From: Ctenosaura bakeri
Taxonomy: Eukaryota; Chordata; Lepidosauria; Squamata; Iguanidae
Direction: 5' to 3'
Assembly: GCA_948474755.1 (NCBI GenBank)
Contig: CAOLHI010000058.1
Coordinates: 1,426,001 to 1,490,000, forward strand
Length of the DNA: 64,000 bases
Positions 11,986 through 20,933 of the stretch are shown here, one piece after another. A program made the translations under genes and the position numbers. Below the pieces are notes generated by a model. It did no database searches. It was not told the DNA's origin and saw only the letters and a list, made by a program, of their open reading frames with translations. The number at the start of each line of letters is the position of its first letter. Positions within the stretch are counted from its first letter, which is position 1.

Positions 11986-13560
11986 GCTGGAGCGGCTACT
12001 GGCATGGCTTCGGCTTTATCCGGACTGGGCGGCGGCACAATATTTGAGTAACGGTTTTACAGTAGGTTTTAGAATTCCCAGTTCGGTACCCCGCAAGTTT
12101 TACATGGCTAAGAATCTTAAGTCCGTTATAGGTAATGAAGACATAGTACAACTAAAGATAGGTAAGGAGGTTGCTGAAGGCCGAGTGTTGGGCCCCTTTG
12201 ACCATCCTCCCACACCTAATGTCAGGATTTCTCCGCTGGGCATAGTTCCCAAAAAGGCACAGGGCGAGTTTAGGCTTATATACCATTTATCATATCCCAA
12301 GGGAGAATCCCTTAATGACGCCATCCCAGAGGAGCTATGCTCGGTAAGGTACACCTCCTTTGATACGGCAGTGAGGGTTGTACGCAGGCAAGGTGTAGGA
12401 GCTGAGATGGCAAAGGCAGACATTAAGTCAGCCTTTCGCCTTTTGCCTGTTCACCCATCCGATTTTGAGCTCCTGGGCTTTGCCTTTGAGGGTAAATATT
12501 ACTTAGACAGATCTCTCCCAATGGGATGTTCAGTCTCGTGTTCTGCTTTCAGAGTCTTTCAGCCCCTTCTTGGAATGGGCTGTCAAGAAGAAATCAGACA
12601 TGAAAGGGGTAGTTCATTATCTGGATGATTTTTTGTTTGTGGGACGTGGGGGTTGGGCCAATGCTCCTTTTTACTGTCAGAGTTCACAACATTGATGGAA
12701 GACCTGGGAGTGCTGCTGGCACACGAAAAACAGAAGGCCCTGCACAAAGGCTCACGTTCCTAGGGATTGAAATGGATACCGTCAATCAGATGAGTAAATT
12801 ACTGTTAGCTAAGGTTCAAGACCTTCGGTTAAGGGTGGCGTCCTTTTTGAGCAGACGTAAGACGACCCTGAAGGAATTTCAGGAGATCCTGTGGCATCTT
12901 AATTTTGCTTGCAGGGTTATAGCGCCAGGCAGGGCTTTTCTTAGGCGACTTTGTGATGCCACCAAAGACGTCACCAAGCCTCACCATCGCATTAGGATTA
13001 CTAGGGAGATGAAGATGGATCTTGAAGTCTGGCAAGCGTTTTTTATGGATTTCAATGGTATTTCATTTTGGTTGGATGAGCTCAGGGTAAAAGACGCCCT
13101 TCAAGTATCTTCTGATGCAGCGGGTTCCATAGGTTTTGGTGTCTACTTCAGAGGTAAGTGGTGTGCCCAGAGATGGCCTCAGTATTGGGGGGACGAGGGG
13201 ATCACGTCGGATCTCACATTTTTGGAATTTTTCCCAATATTGGTGGCTGTTCACCTCTGGCCACATGAACTAGCTAACAACGCAATTCATTTCTGGTGCG
13301 ATAACCAGGCCACAGTTAGGGTTATCAATAAACTTTCCTCGAAGTCACAGCGGGTCATGAGATTAGTGCGTGCGTTCACCCTGCAATGCTTACACTTTAA
13401 CATTCTTTTTAAGGCTGTGCATGTGGCGGGTGTGGACAATCCCTTGGCTGACTCTCTTTCCCGCATGCAGATGGACCGCTTCAGGGAACTGGCTCCCAAC
13501 GCTGCGCTTCAACCAGAGCCGATGCCCACGGAACTGTGGACCCTTGGAGGAGGGAGGTAA
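11798..13560 (+). pseudogene. Ngaro reverse transcriptase-RNase H, three frameshifts
   Basis: Pol lies in the +1 frame relative to gag and overlaps its end. RT begins near 11950 ('SPIKLERLLAWLRLYPDW'). Fingers and palm motifs are readable: 'SPLGIVPKK', 'FRLIYHLSYPKG', the catalytic 'ADIKSAFRLLPV' and 'LPMGCSVSCSAF'. The polymerase motif YLDD is present near 12618-12632 but only in a shifted frame. Frame changes are seen near 12551 (one extra base), 12655-12662 and 12730. RNase H follows from about 13100: 'SSDAAGSIGFG', 'LEFFPI', 'CDNQATV' and 'VDNPLADSLSR' carry the acidic residues. The C-terminal open frame (12625-13560) overlaps the recombinase ORF by 25 bases. The enzyme would copy the element RNA into cDNA; this copy cannot make it. 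Confidence 0.88.
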
Positions 13561-14453
13561 CAGCAATGATAGGTATGTCTATCACGCCCAGCACCCGTAA
13601 GAGCTATAGTAGAGCGGCTAGTGAATTCGCTAGTTTCCGGAAGGCCAACGGGCTGCGGGAAACCTGGCCTATCCCAGTAGACCACTTGTTACAGTTTTGT
13701 GTCTCCCTTAAACATGCAGGTCTCTCCCCTCACTATGTTAGGTCAAAAATGTCGACCCTGGCCTTTTGGTCTAAGGCTCGGGGCTTGGCAGACTACACTG
13801 GCGATTTTAGAATTCGCAAGTTCATTGAGGGTTGCGTCAGACAGTTAGGAACAGTCCGTGACGGCCGGCAGCCGCTTTCCCCAGACATCCTTAGGGACCT
13901 GGGCGGGATATGGAATGGCGTGTGCGCTTCACCGTATGAAGCGCTTTTGTTCCATGCTGCGGCTCTCATTGCCTTTTTTGGAGCGTTCCGAGTGAACGAA
14001 TTGGTCATGCAAAATAGAACTGACAGGTCGGGCAGGGCCCTTGAATTCCGGGACCTTTCATGGGGAGAACGACATGTCACTTTGATCCTGAGGAGTTCTA
14101 AGACAGACCAGGCCAGGAGGGGCACTGGGGTGACCTTGAGGGAATCCAATGATGCCGCAGTATGTCCTGTGAAGGCGCTCAGAGACTATACGGGCCACAG
14201 GGGAACACACGCGGGCCCCCTCTTTTGTCATGTGGACACAACCCCTCTCACCAGATATCAATTTTGGACAGTAACTAAAAAGGCCCTGTTAAGCTTGGGT
14301 TTGCATGGAGTTAAGTTTGGCACGCACTCCTTTCGTATTGGTGCAGCCTCTACAGCGGCACTCTCGGGGATGAAAACTGATGATATTAAGAGGATTGGCA
14401 GGTGGAAGTCCTCGGCGTTCCGACGCTATGTCAGGCCAATTGACACGCATTAA
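13536..14453 (+). CDS. Ngaro tyrosine recombinase (integrase), intact
   Basis: A 305-residue ORF, the usual size for DIRS-order recombinases. The N-terminal half resembles a core-binding domain ('STRKSYSRAASEFASF', 'LSPHYVRSKMSTLAFW'). The catalytic half has the full set: Arg152 in 'GAFRVNEL', a likely beta-hairpin Lys in 'RSSKTDQ', His264-x-x-Arg267 in 'THSFRIGAAS', Trp in 'GRWKSSAFR' and the nucleophile Tyr298 in 'RRYVRP'. The protein would insert circular element cDNA by site-specific-type recombination. The start overlaps the end of RNase H by 25 bases, so translation probably depends on re-initiation, frameshifting or splicing. It is followed in the same frame, after a single TAA, by the hydrolase. 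No damage is seen, unlike the upstream genes. Confidence 0.92.
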   Translation: MDPWRREVTAMIGMSITPSTRKSYSRAASEFASFRKANGLRETWPIPVDHLLQFCVSLKHAGLSPHYVRSKMSTLAFWSKARGLADYTGDFRIRKFIEGCVRQLGTVRDGRQPLSPDILRDLGGIWNGVCASPYEALLFHAAALIAFFGAFRVNELVMQNRTDRSGRALEFRDLSWGERHVTLILRSSKTDQARRGTGVTLRESNDAAVCPVKALRDYTGHRGTHAGPLFCHVDTTPLTRYQFWTVTKKALLSLGLHGVKFGTHSFRIGAASTAALSGMKTDDIKRIGRWKSSAFRRYVRPIDTH

Positions 14454-14457
14454 CATT

Positions 14458-14472
14458 TTGATTTCTTTCCAG
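14458..14472 (+). promoter_or_regulatory. Splice-acceptor-like site between recombinase and hydrolase
   Basis: The sequence 'ttgatttctttccag|at' begins just after the recombinase TAA (14451-14453) and matches a pyrimidine tract plus AG. The hydrolase frame downstream has no good ATG, so joining it to an upstream exon here is plausible. Spliceosomal introns have been reported in some DIRS-like elements; use here is inference. Confidence 0.4.
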
Positions 14473-14501
14473 ATCGGCCCGCTGCGGCGGTAAGGAAGCG
14501 A

Positions 14502-15071
14502 GTGTTAATCTGCGGCCACAGCTTCATCTTTTGGGCCGAGCGGCAGGCTCGCAATGATCCAATGGGCCCTAACCTAGGAATGGGTCAGCGGGCTTCCATA
14601 TGCTGGTCTGGAAAGAGAGGTTTGCGGTGGCATGGCTTGCTACCTTTGTTGTTTAGGGAGTGTGGTGATCCTCCCCCGGATGTGCTGGTCATACACCTGT
14701 GCGGTAATGACCTTGGTTTGCTGAAGGGAAAGGCCTTGGTGATACAGGCCATTCATGACATGCGGCTCATTCAGGAGGCGTGGCCTCACACTCGAATGGC
14801 TTGGTCCGCATTGATACAGAGAAGGACATGGGGTGGGGGTGCTGATCCCCACCATATAGAAAGAGCACGGCAGTTGGCGAATAGGGAGATTCGCCGCGCT
14901 TTGAGACAGGGCTTGGGTACTTACATTCCTCACGATAACATTGTCTTTAACAAACCAGAGCTATATTGGCGTGACGGAATACATTTATCACCGGAGGGCA
15001 ATCGGATTTTTCTACAGGACCTTCAAAAGGGGTTGGACTTGATTCTGACGGGCTGGGAGGAAAAGGATTAA
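14502..15071 (+). CDS. Ngaro SGNH (GDSL-like) hydrolase
   Basis: An open frame of at least 189 residues. It is open from 14454, in the same frame as the recombinase and separated from it by one TAA. There is no ATG near the domain start; the listed start is a GTG, so expression probably needs splicing or readthrough. Block I is 'ICGHSF' (Ser7 the expected nucleophile, with His where the family often has Asp), block III is 'HLCGNDLG' (Asn69) and block V is 'DGIHLSPEGNRIF' (Asp158, His161). SGNH hydrolases cleave ester bonds in lipids and sugars. Ngaro elements of fish and other animals carry such a gene, but its job in retrotransposition is not known. All catalytic residues are present and no lesion is seen. 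Confidence 0.88.
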   Translation: MLICGHSFIFWAERQARNDPMGPNLGMGQRASICWSGKRGLRWHGLLPLLFRECGDPPPDVLVIHLCGNDLGLLKGKALVIQAIHDMRLIQEAWPHTRMAWSALIQRRTWGGGADPHHIERARQLANREIRRALRQGLGTYIPHDNIVFNKPELYWRDGIHLSPEGNRIFLQDLQKGLDLILTGWEEKD

Positions 15072-15540
15072 GCAGACGCTTGCCCTTGTCCATGGCCGGA
15101 AGGGGAGGGGCTTTAGGTTCGGCATGTACCTATGGCACCCCCCCTTGTGGGGTGTAGGATAAATCATATCCTTGGGGAGGGCCCTGGGATCACCCCACTT
15201 GCTATGCAGCTGGGGGTGGTACTCGGGGCTTGCCTTCCAGACAAGGGCCGGCCAAAAGTCATCATGCAACTTCAGCGATTGTCTTTGGGGCCCGGTACTT
15301 CGCCCAACGGGCTAGGGGAGATGGTCGGGAGCGGCATCTTGACCCTAGTCCGAGGATGCTGTATACCCCCCCCCTGTTTTTTCCCCTCAGGTCTTTAAAT
15401 CAAGTTCATGTTCAAGTTGAAATTTGAGTTGAAGTTCAACCCCTGTTAAATAGGCATATTAATAAATTGCCCTAGTTCAACCCAAGCTCTGTCTGTGGTC
15501 TCGTTATTTCGTGGGTTGGGTGGCAAAAGGTATTGGCATT
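15072..15540 (+). other. Ngaro 3' non-coding region
   Basis: GC-rich non-coding sequence, then a T-tract ending 'tcccctcag|gt' near 15385 (another acceptor-like site). After that come short imperfect copies of 'aagttcaa/aagttgaa' at 15403-15443 and an AATAAA at 15461-15466. By analogy this region should hold the B1-A2-B2 repeats, but I could not match them to the 5' end. The right border near 15540 is approximate. Confidence 0.5.
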
Positions 15541-15628
15541 AATGTGAAACAGTAAGCAGAAAAGCCAAATGGCACAGAACTTAAACTGTGAGTTTGGCAA
15601 GTGGATTAACAAATATGCTCAAACCCAG

Positions 15629-16530
15629 TGTTACCCTGTTTACTAGGGGTCCCTGGAGGGACACCTAAATAACCTTACAATTAACACTAGATGGGGAAAT
15701 TAGTCAAGAGCATTGGTTGGCACTACGAGAGGCAGGGTAACACAGCAGGATCTTGTAACCCAATGTTTACGGGATCAGGCCAAGTCAAGAAGCAAACCGT
15801 GTGGGAAATTAATGAATGATCTTTATTAAATACAGGCACACAATGTAAGCAACACACACACACAAGTAACTATAGAAGATAATGGTTGGAGTGGCATAGA
15901 GGGATTTTGAGAGGGATTGTTGAATTGGGTGATACGACACCTGTCCTGAAGATTGAGTTTGTTGGTATGGAGTCTCAGTGCGTGGGACTGAGGGGATGGC
16001 TCGCCAAACAAAGCGGCAGCAAGGCTGGATGGAAGTCCGGAGCGATCCAAGTGGTCCGAGGATGATCTCAGAATCAGGGGTTTTTATAGAGGGAAATGTG
16101 ACTGCAGGCTATGCCTTACTCGGGGAAAACAATGCATTTTAGGAGTGAGACAAAGCTTTGGAAAGGTCAGAATTTAGCATGATTGAGTTAAGTCCAAATT
16201 GACAAAGAGTTAGCCAGTATGCAAACGCAGAGTGCTTGGCAGCTGAGTATTCAGCTTGCCAGGTTACCTGCTTGGGGCAGGGAGTCCTTTGTAAACAACA
16301 TGCATACATAATGAGGATGTTTGCAGAGAGGTTTCCTAAAGCAAGGATCTGGCTATTTCTGGCCTGCCTGGGTGGAGAATGGAATGTTCAGCTATTAGTG
16401 GCCGAGCCTAGTTCTGTGCTTGTCCGGGGGCCTCACAAACACAGGGAGAGGGGTGGTGGAAGAGAGCCAAATTATTGATATCAAAATGATATCTGGGGGT
16501 ATCTCCAAGTAGGCCTAAACTGCAGTAACA
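15629..16530 (-). mobile_element. Solo LTR of an endogenous retrovirus, copy 1
   Basis: A 902-bp LTR with TG...CA ends (5' TGTTACTGCAG, 3' ...CAGGGTAACA, read on the minus strand). It is flanked by a 4-bp duplication CCAG (15625-15628 and 16531-16534). On the minus strand the order is U3, TATA-like box near 16080-16087, then AATAAA (complement of 15822-15827), then U5, as in a normal LTR. No internal viral genes are adjacent, so this is a solo LTR left by recombination between two LTRs. Confidence 0.9.
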
Positions 16531-16534
16531 CCAG

Positions 16535-19132
16535 CAAGTAAATGTAATGTTTGTCCTGATTAAAGTCCCCCCTACAGACACACATACTGTCAGATTTCCA
16601 AAGTCCCTTCAACTCTGCTCTTACTGGCAGAGACTGAGAGGCCCCATTTAAATCATAACCTTCAGGGTGACACTTTGACATTAAAAATAAGATAGGGATC
16701 TTGCGAGTGGGGGGGGGGAACCTTATTGGACATTTGAAAGATATTCCTTTTCTAAGATGACAAAATGTGCCAGATTGCATCCTCTAGCATTAAAATGAAA
16801 ACATGACTGTAGACTGTTCTCCACACAATCAGAATACAGTCAGAATAAGCTGTTTGCATGCATGTAGGATCCTGATGACAACTTGTATTCAGGTACTATT
16901 TAACTATATTTTGCATTGACTTCCAGCTAGGGATGGATGATTACTCTGTTGCTGGTGCAACACTTTCACATGTTTGTTCTTAAACCTATTTTGTTGGCCT
17001 TCTCTGCATCAAACTCTAAATTTAAAAGATATACATGTCATGATTAAATACAAATTTAATTGTATTTGATTTTCCCCCCCACAAAACATGTGCATTACTA
17101 AAGCATATTCGGATCTCAGGGGGCCAGTGTTTTGCAGCTTCATTGAGCTAAGAAAGATTCCAGACATTTTGGAAATGAAGGGGATTTAGGATTAGAAATA
17201 ACTCCAGGGGGAAAGGGAGGATCATCCATAAAAATAAACAGCTGATCTAACAAGTGGGACTCAGCAAATGATGCATGTTTAAACTGAGAACTACATCCCC
17301 AAATTTGGAGATGTGCAACATTCATTCCAATCCATATGTGAGAGTGGGAGGTGAGATCAGTCATTTCACTTTAGAATTCTCACGGTGTCATTAATCACAG
17401 TTTTAAATGTGTACAATAGTTCATGTGCTCTGCCAGCCACATACCTGTTTCTCTCTGCAACCTTAATCCCTATTTGTACATTTTCCCTTGAGGTAAATTC
17501 TTTTAACACTTGCCTGATCTCTACAGAAAAAATATATTCTCTTCAATCACTCACTGCATACCTCTCTAGTGAACTTATTTACATTATCCAGTTCTAGAAA
17601 CTTGATTACAACTCAAGTCCTGTGCTAATTTCTGTTTCATTCTGTTAGTATTTTCTTTTTCCCTCAGCTCAGCCCACTATGAGCTTAAAAGTGCATTGGT
17701 TCAGCTATCTTTCATAGAATACCTCATTAATATATGGCCAGGTGAAATTATTCACCAGCCCTCAGTATACATGATTGGGGCAAAGTGCTTGCTGAGTATT
17801 CCATGGATAATATAATAGGTCAAAGATGTCTTGTGTTCATCAGCGTTGCTAAAATCAAGTACTTTTTTTGGTTTGGGAGAAGTGGAAGTGGAAAATTGTC
17901 CAGAAAGATATTGAAATAAACAGAGAAAAATCCCAGGAGACAGCTCAGAATAGAGGGAAAGAAGAATGCCTAGATAACTCCACAGGCAAGAACTTGAATA
18001 ATATGAAAGTGTATGAATGTTTCTGGCATTTGTAAATGTTAGAACTATTCAGGAACAGTGAACAAATGCAACACTAAATACTTTCAAGTCTCTCATCCAC
18101 AGAACTACCTGGAAAGCTTTGGGAATCATAAATCATGTTAAGCCTCATCAATTTCAACAGGAAAGATGTAAGCATTTTCTTAACTTTCCAGCTGAAATTA
18201 GAGGGGGTTAATGTGCCATCTCCAATGTTTTGGGGGCTTCATTGAGCTAGGATGAGGTCCAAATATTTTGGAAAGAAGGTGTGTACAAATTAGAAAATAT
18301 GAACTTACCAACCTCTACCCACTAGGATACAATTCCTTGAAGAAAGAGAAGGTCACCCTTAGAGGCAAACTGATCTGGTAGAGGAGATTCATTGAAGCAA
18401 GCATCCTTCAATTTCTGGAGTGATGAATGTGTTCCACATCCCATTCGGAATCACAATGGTCATTGGAGCTCAGAGCTGAATGTGACTTTAGATGCAGATG
18501 AGATTGTATACCATATCCATATGCAGAACTAAACTTGATGGATGAAAACCAGAGCCATTTTTACTTAGCCTGGTAAAATCCGATACTCAACTGTTGCCAA
18601 CTGTGGAAAATGACAATGACTACATTGCTTCCGAAATGGAGGGAACAAAATGAAGAAAGAGGAGCATGACCCATTTACCTCTTGAAGAAAGTCAGTTTGT
18701 GTGCTTCAAAAGAAAATCAAACAAAGTCACCAACAAACTCAGGGTTACTGACAGCTAGTCTATGGGCAGGGTAGAGTTTCTGTCTAACAATGAATTCCCC
18801 ATCATATTTATTCAGAAGTAACTTCCGCTTTGTTTAAAGGGATTGATTCTCTATTATATGTGTTTCAGATTTCAGCTTAAATTTACTTAACATGGAGGGC
18901 AATCTTCTTTCATGACTTGCAGTGGGTCTCTGAAAGGAATGGTAGGTTATAAATATGGCAAATGAACATGAACCCAAACAAAAGGTCAAATGTGGGGTTA
19001 TTCCAGCCTGAGAATGAAAACAAACAAACTTCTTTTTTACTGCTAATCAAATGAAATGCTAGAAATCAACAGACTTGGTAGGCTGAACCCTTTGTGGGAA
19101 AGCCATCAGTGTGGCAGCTAGAGATTCTGGAA
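16535..19132. other. Intergenic DNA, no gene recognised
   Basis: About 2.6 kb without coding signals. One motif of the form 'cttcattgagctaagaaag..tccagacattttgga' near 17135-17170 recurs diverged near 18235-18270, suggesting two fragments of one old repeat. Nothing else was recognised. Confidence 0.4.
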
Positions 19133-19342
19133 CCTTTCACATCACATAATTATAGTCCTGTGATCCCATTTTAATTGCCATGGTAACATTCTATGGAATA
19201 CTGAAATCTACCAGTTTGGGGAGGGGTACTTAGAATTTTCTGCCAGAAAACTCCAGTGCCTCCACAGTCTACAAACCCCAGGATTCCATAAATGTAGTAG
19301 TCGAAAGGGAATCAAAATACATAATTGTGCAGTGTGAAATGG
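19133..19342. mobile_element. Foldback MITE, related to 50126-50327
   Basis: A 210-bp element whose ends are imperfect complements ('cctttcacatcacataatta' and '..taattgtgcagtgtgaaatgg'). The interior contains 'acaaaccccaggattccata', which matches the element at 50126-50327 ('acaaaccccagacttccaca'). No target duplication was resolved. Confidence 0.55.
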
Positions 19343-19639
19343 ACAATAGAAAATCTTTTTTAATTAATTTTTATTAACATTTTTAATGAAAAATGAAGAA
19401 AATCTTTTAATATTCCAATATGTTCTTCAATATTCAAAGGTCAAGGACTAAAGATATTTTAACTCACAAGCCTCATCTGAGCACACCAAATATGTCTTTC
19501 TCTCCTTCTCTTGCTCCTCATTTTATACAAAATACAGTAACAACAGGGAATGTTGTTTATGGAGGACATAATATCCACCTTCATGTTGAAGACCATATGA
19601 TTTCCCTCTCCCCTTGAGAGCATCTGTATTTAATTTTCT

Positions 19640-19962
19640 GGGTCTTCACCCTCAGTGATGTTCACACAACTGATGGGCCTTAAAATTCTTGGTTGCCAGA
19701 GGTAGAAACCCCTCTGCTTATTATCTGCCCCTCACTCTTTAAAGGGCTTTGAAGAGCATACTCTACTCTTTAGAAACTGTATTGTTTTGAGCTTATCGCA
19801 TAATTTTGTGTGTTTTTTAGTTGTTGTAATATTCTTAATAGTTTATGTTTTTTAAAAAAATTTTGGGGGTTGTATTTTTTAATGGTTTTATAATCCTTTT
19901 AAAGTCTAAGCTTCTTTGAGAAAGGTGGGGGTGAGATTGATGATGATGATGATGATGATGCT
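19640..19962 (+). repeat. LINE 3' UTR fragment ending in (GAT)n
   Basis: A T-rich tail of the CR1/L2 type ('ttgttgtaatattcttaatag..', then '..gagaaaggtgggggtgag') ends in seven GAT/ATG units at 19939-19960. The family assignment is by general resemblance only. Confidence 0.5.
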
Positions 19963-20049
19963 TCCTTACCTTGCTACTCCTAGGACTTTAGTTTCCATAA
20001 TGTGGGGCCTGTACAATTTGTCATCAAGCAACCCAAATGCAGGGCTCTC

Positions 20050-20929
20050 TGTTACCCTGTATGTTGGGGTCCCAGGAGGGGTGCCCAAATTACCAAATAA
20101 AAACACAAGATGGGGAAAATTAACTCGAATACTCTCTTAAGCTAACGAGAGGCAGGGTAACTTTAGCTAGGATCTTTTACCCTATATATACAGCGTCAGG
20201 TCAGAGAGCAGCTAGACAAGTTTTAAAGTAACAAACAGTATTTTATTGAGAACAAACAACACAAAAGACAAGACATACACTAACTAACTGAGAAGGAGAA
20301 ATGGAGAGCTTTTGGGGAGTGGGTAATACGACACCTGGTCTCGTAGTTCTGGAGAGAAGTGGAGGTTGAGGGAAGAAAGCTCAGCACGGTTCGCTGAGGG
20401 GGCGACTCGCTGGACAAACCGACAGCAAGGCAGGATAGCAGTCTGGAGTGTTCCGAGGAGGACTTGAAAATGGGGACTTTTTATAGGGTGGATTTTACCT
20501 ACAGGCCATGCCATGCTTGGTGAGAACAAAGGAAATTTGTAGCTGGACAAAGGCATTGGAAAAGGTCAGGTTTTACATGATGGGCTTAGCGCTGGATGAC
20601 AATAGTATGGCCAGTATACAAATGGCTCAACATAAAGGAATGGCTCGGCACTCGGCCGTGCGTCTTTGTAAAGATTCACGCTGAGCAAGGCTGGTTTGCA
20701 AGAAGGTGTTCCCTGAAGCATCGGAGAGGCTTAAGTTGCCTGCCTAAATGAGGTTTGGAATTCACAACCATTAACAGCTGTGCCTAATACGTACTTGTCC
20801 AGTGGACCTCTGCAAACACGTGGAGTAGGGTGGCAGAGAAAGGTCAAGTAAAGGTCAAATTATTTGATATCAAAAAGATATGTAGTGCTCTCACCAGACA
20901 TATCATAACCATGGTAACATCTCGCCATA
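20050..20929 (-). mobile_element. Solo LTR of the same ERV family, copy 2
   Basis: An 880-bp LTR flanked by TCTC on both sides (20046-20049 and 20930-20933). It has the same terminal sequences as the other copies. On the minus strand a TATA box corresponds to about 20478-20485, and the poly(A) signal to the complement of 20242-20247. It is clearly homologous to the LTR at 15629-16530 along its length, including the block around 'ttgatatcaaaaagatat' near its U3 start. No internal viral sequence. Confidence 0.9.
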
Positions 20930-20933
20930 TATG

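Larger units (their letters stand above)
9536..15540 (+). mobile_element. Ngaro-type tyrosine-recombinase retrotransposon, nearly complete
   Basis: The order is CpG-rich leader, 47-bp tandem array, gag, reverse transcriptase/RNase H, tyrosine recombinase, SGNH hydrolase, AATAAA. A tyrosine recombinase instead of an integrase defines the DIRS order, and the hydrolase with no methyltransferase domain points to the Ngaro branch. Family members normally carry split direct repeats (A1, then B1-A2-B2 at the 3' end) and make no target duplication. I could not identify those repeats by eye, so both outer borders are approximate. The copy is damaged: one frameshift and two stops in gag, three frameshifts in RT. 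The recombinase and hydrolase frames are intact. A fossil relative lies at 60100-61165. Confidence 0.88.

Noticed and set aside
9536..15540. Split direct repeats (A1, B1-A2-B2) of the Ngaro element
   Set aside because: I compared the 5' leader with the 3' non-coding region by eye and found only short matches; not reported as repeats.
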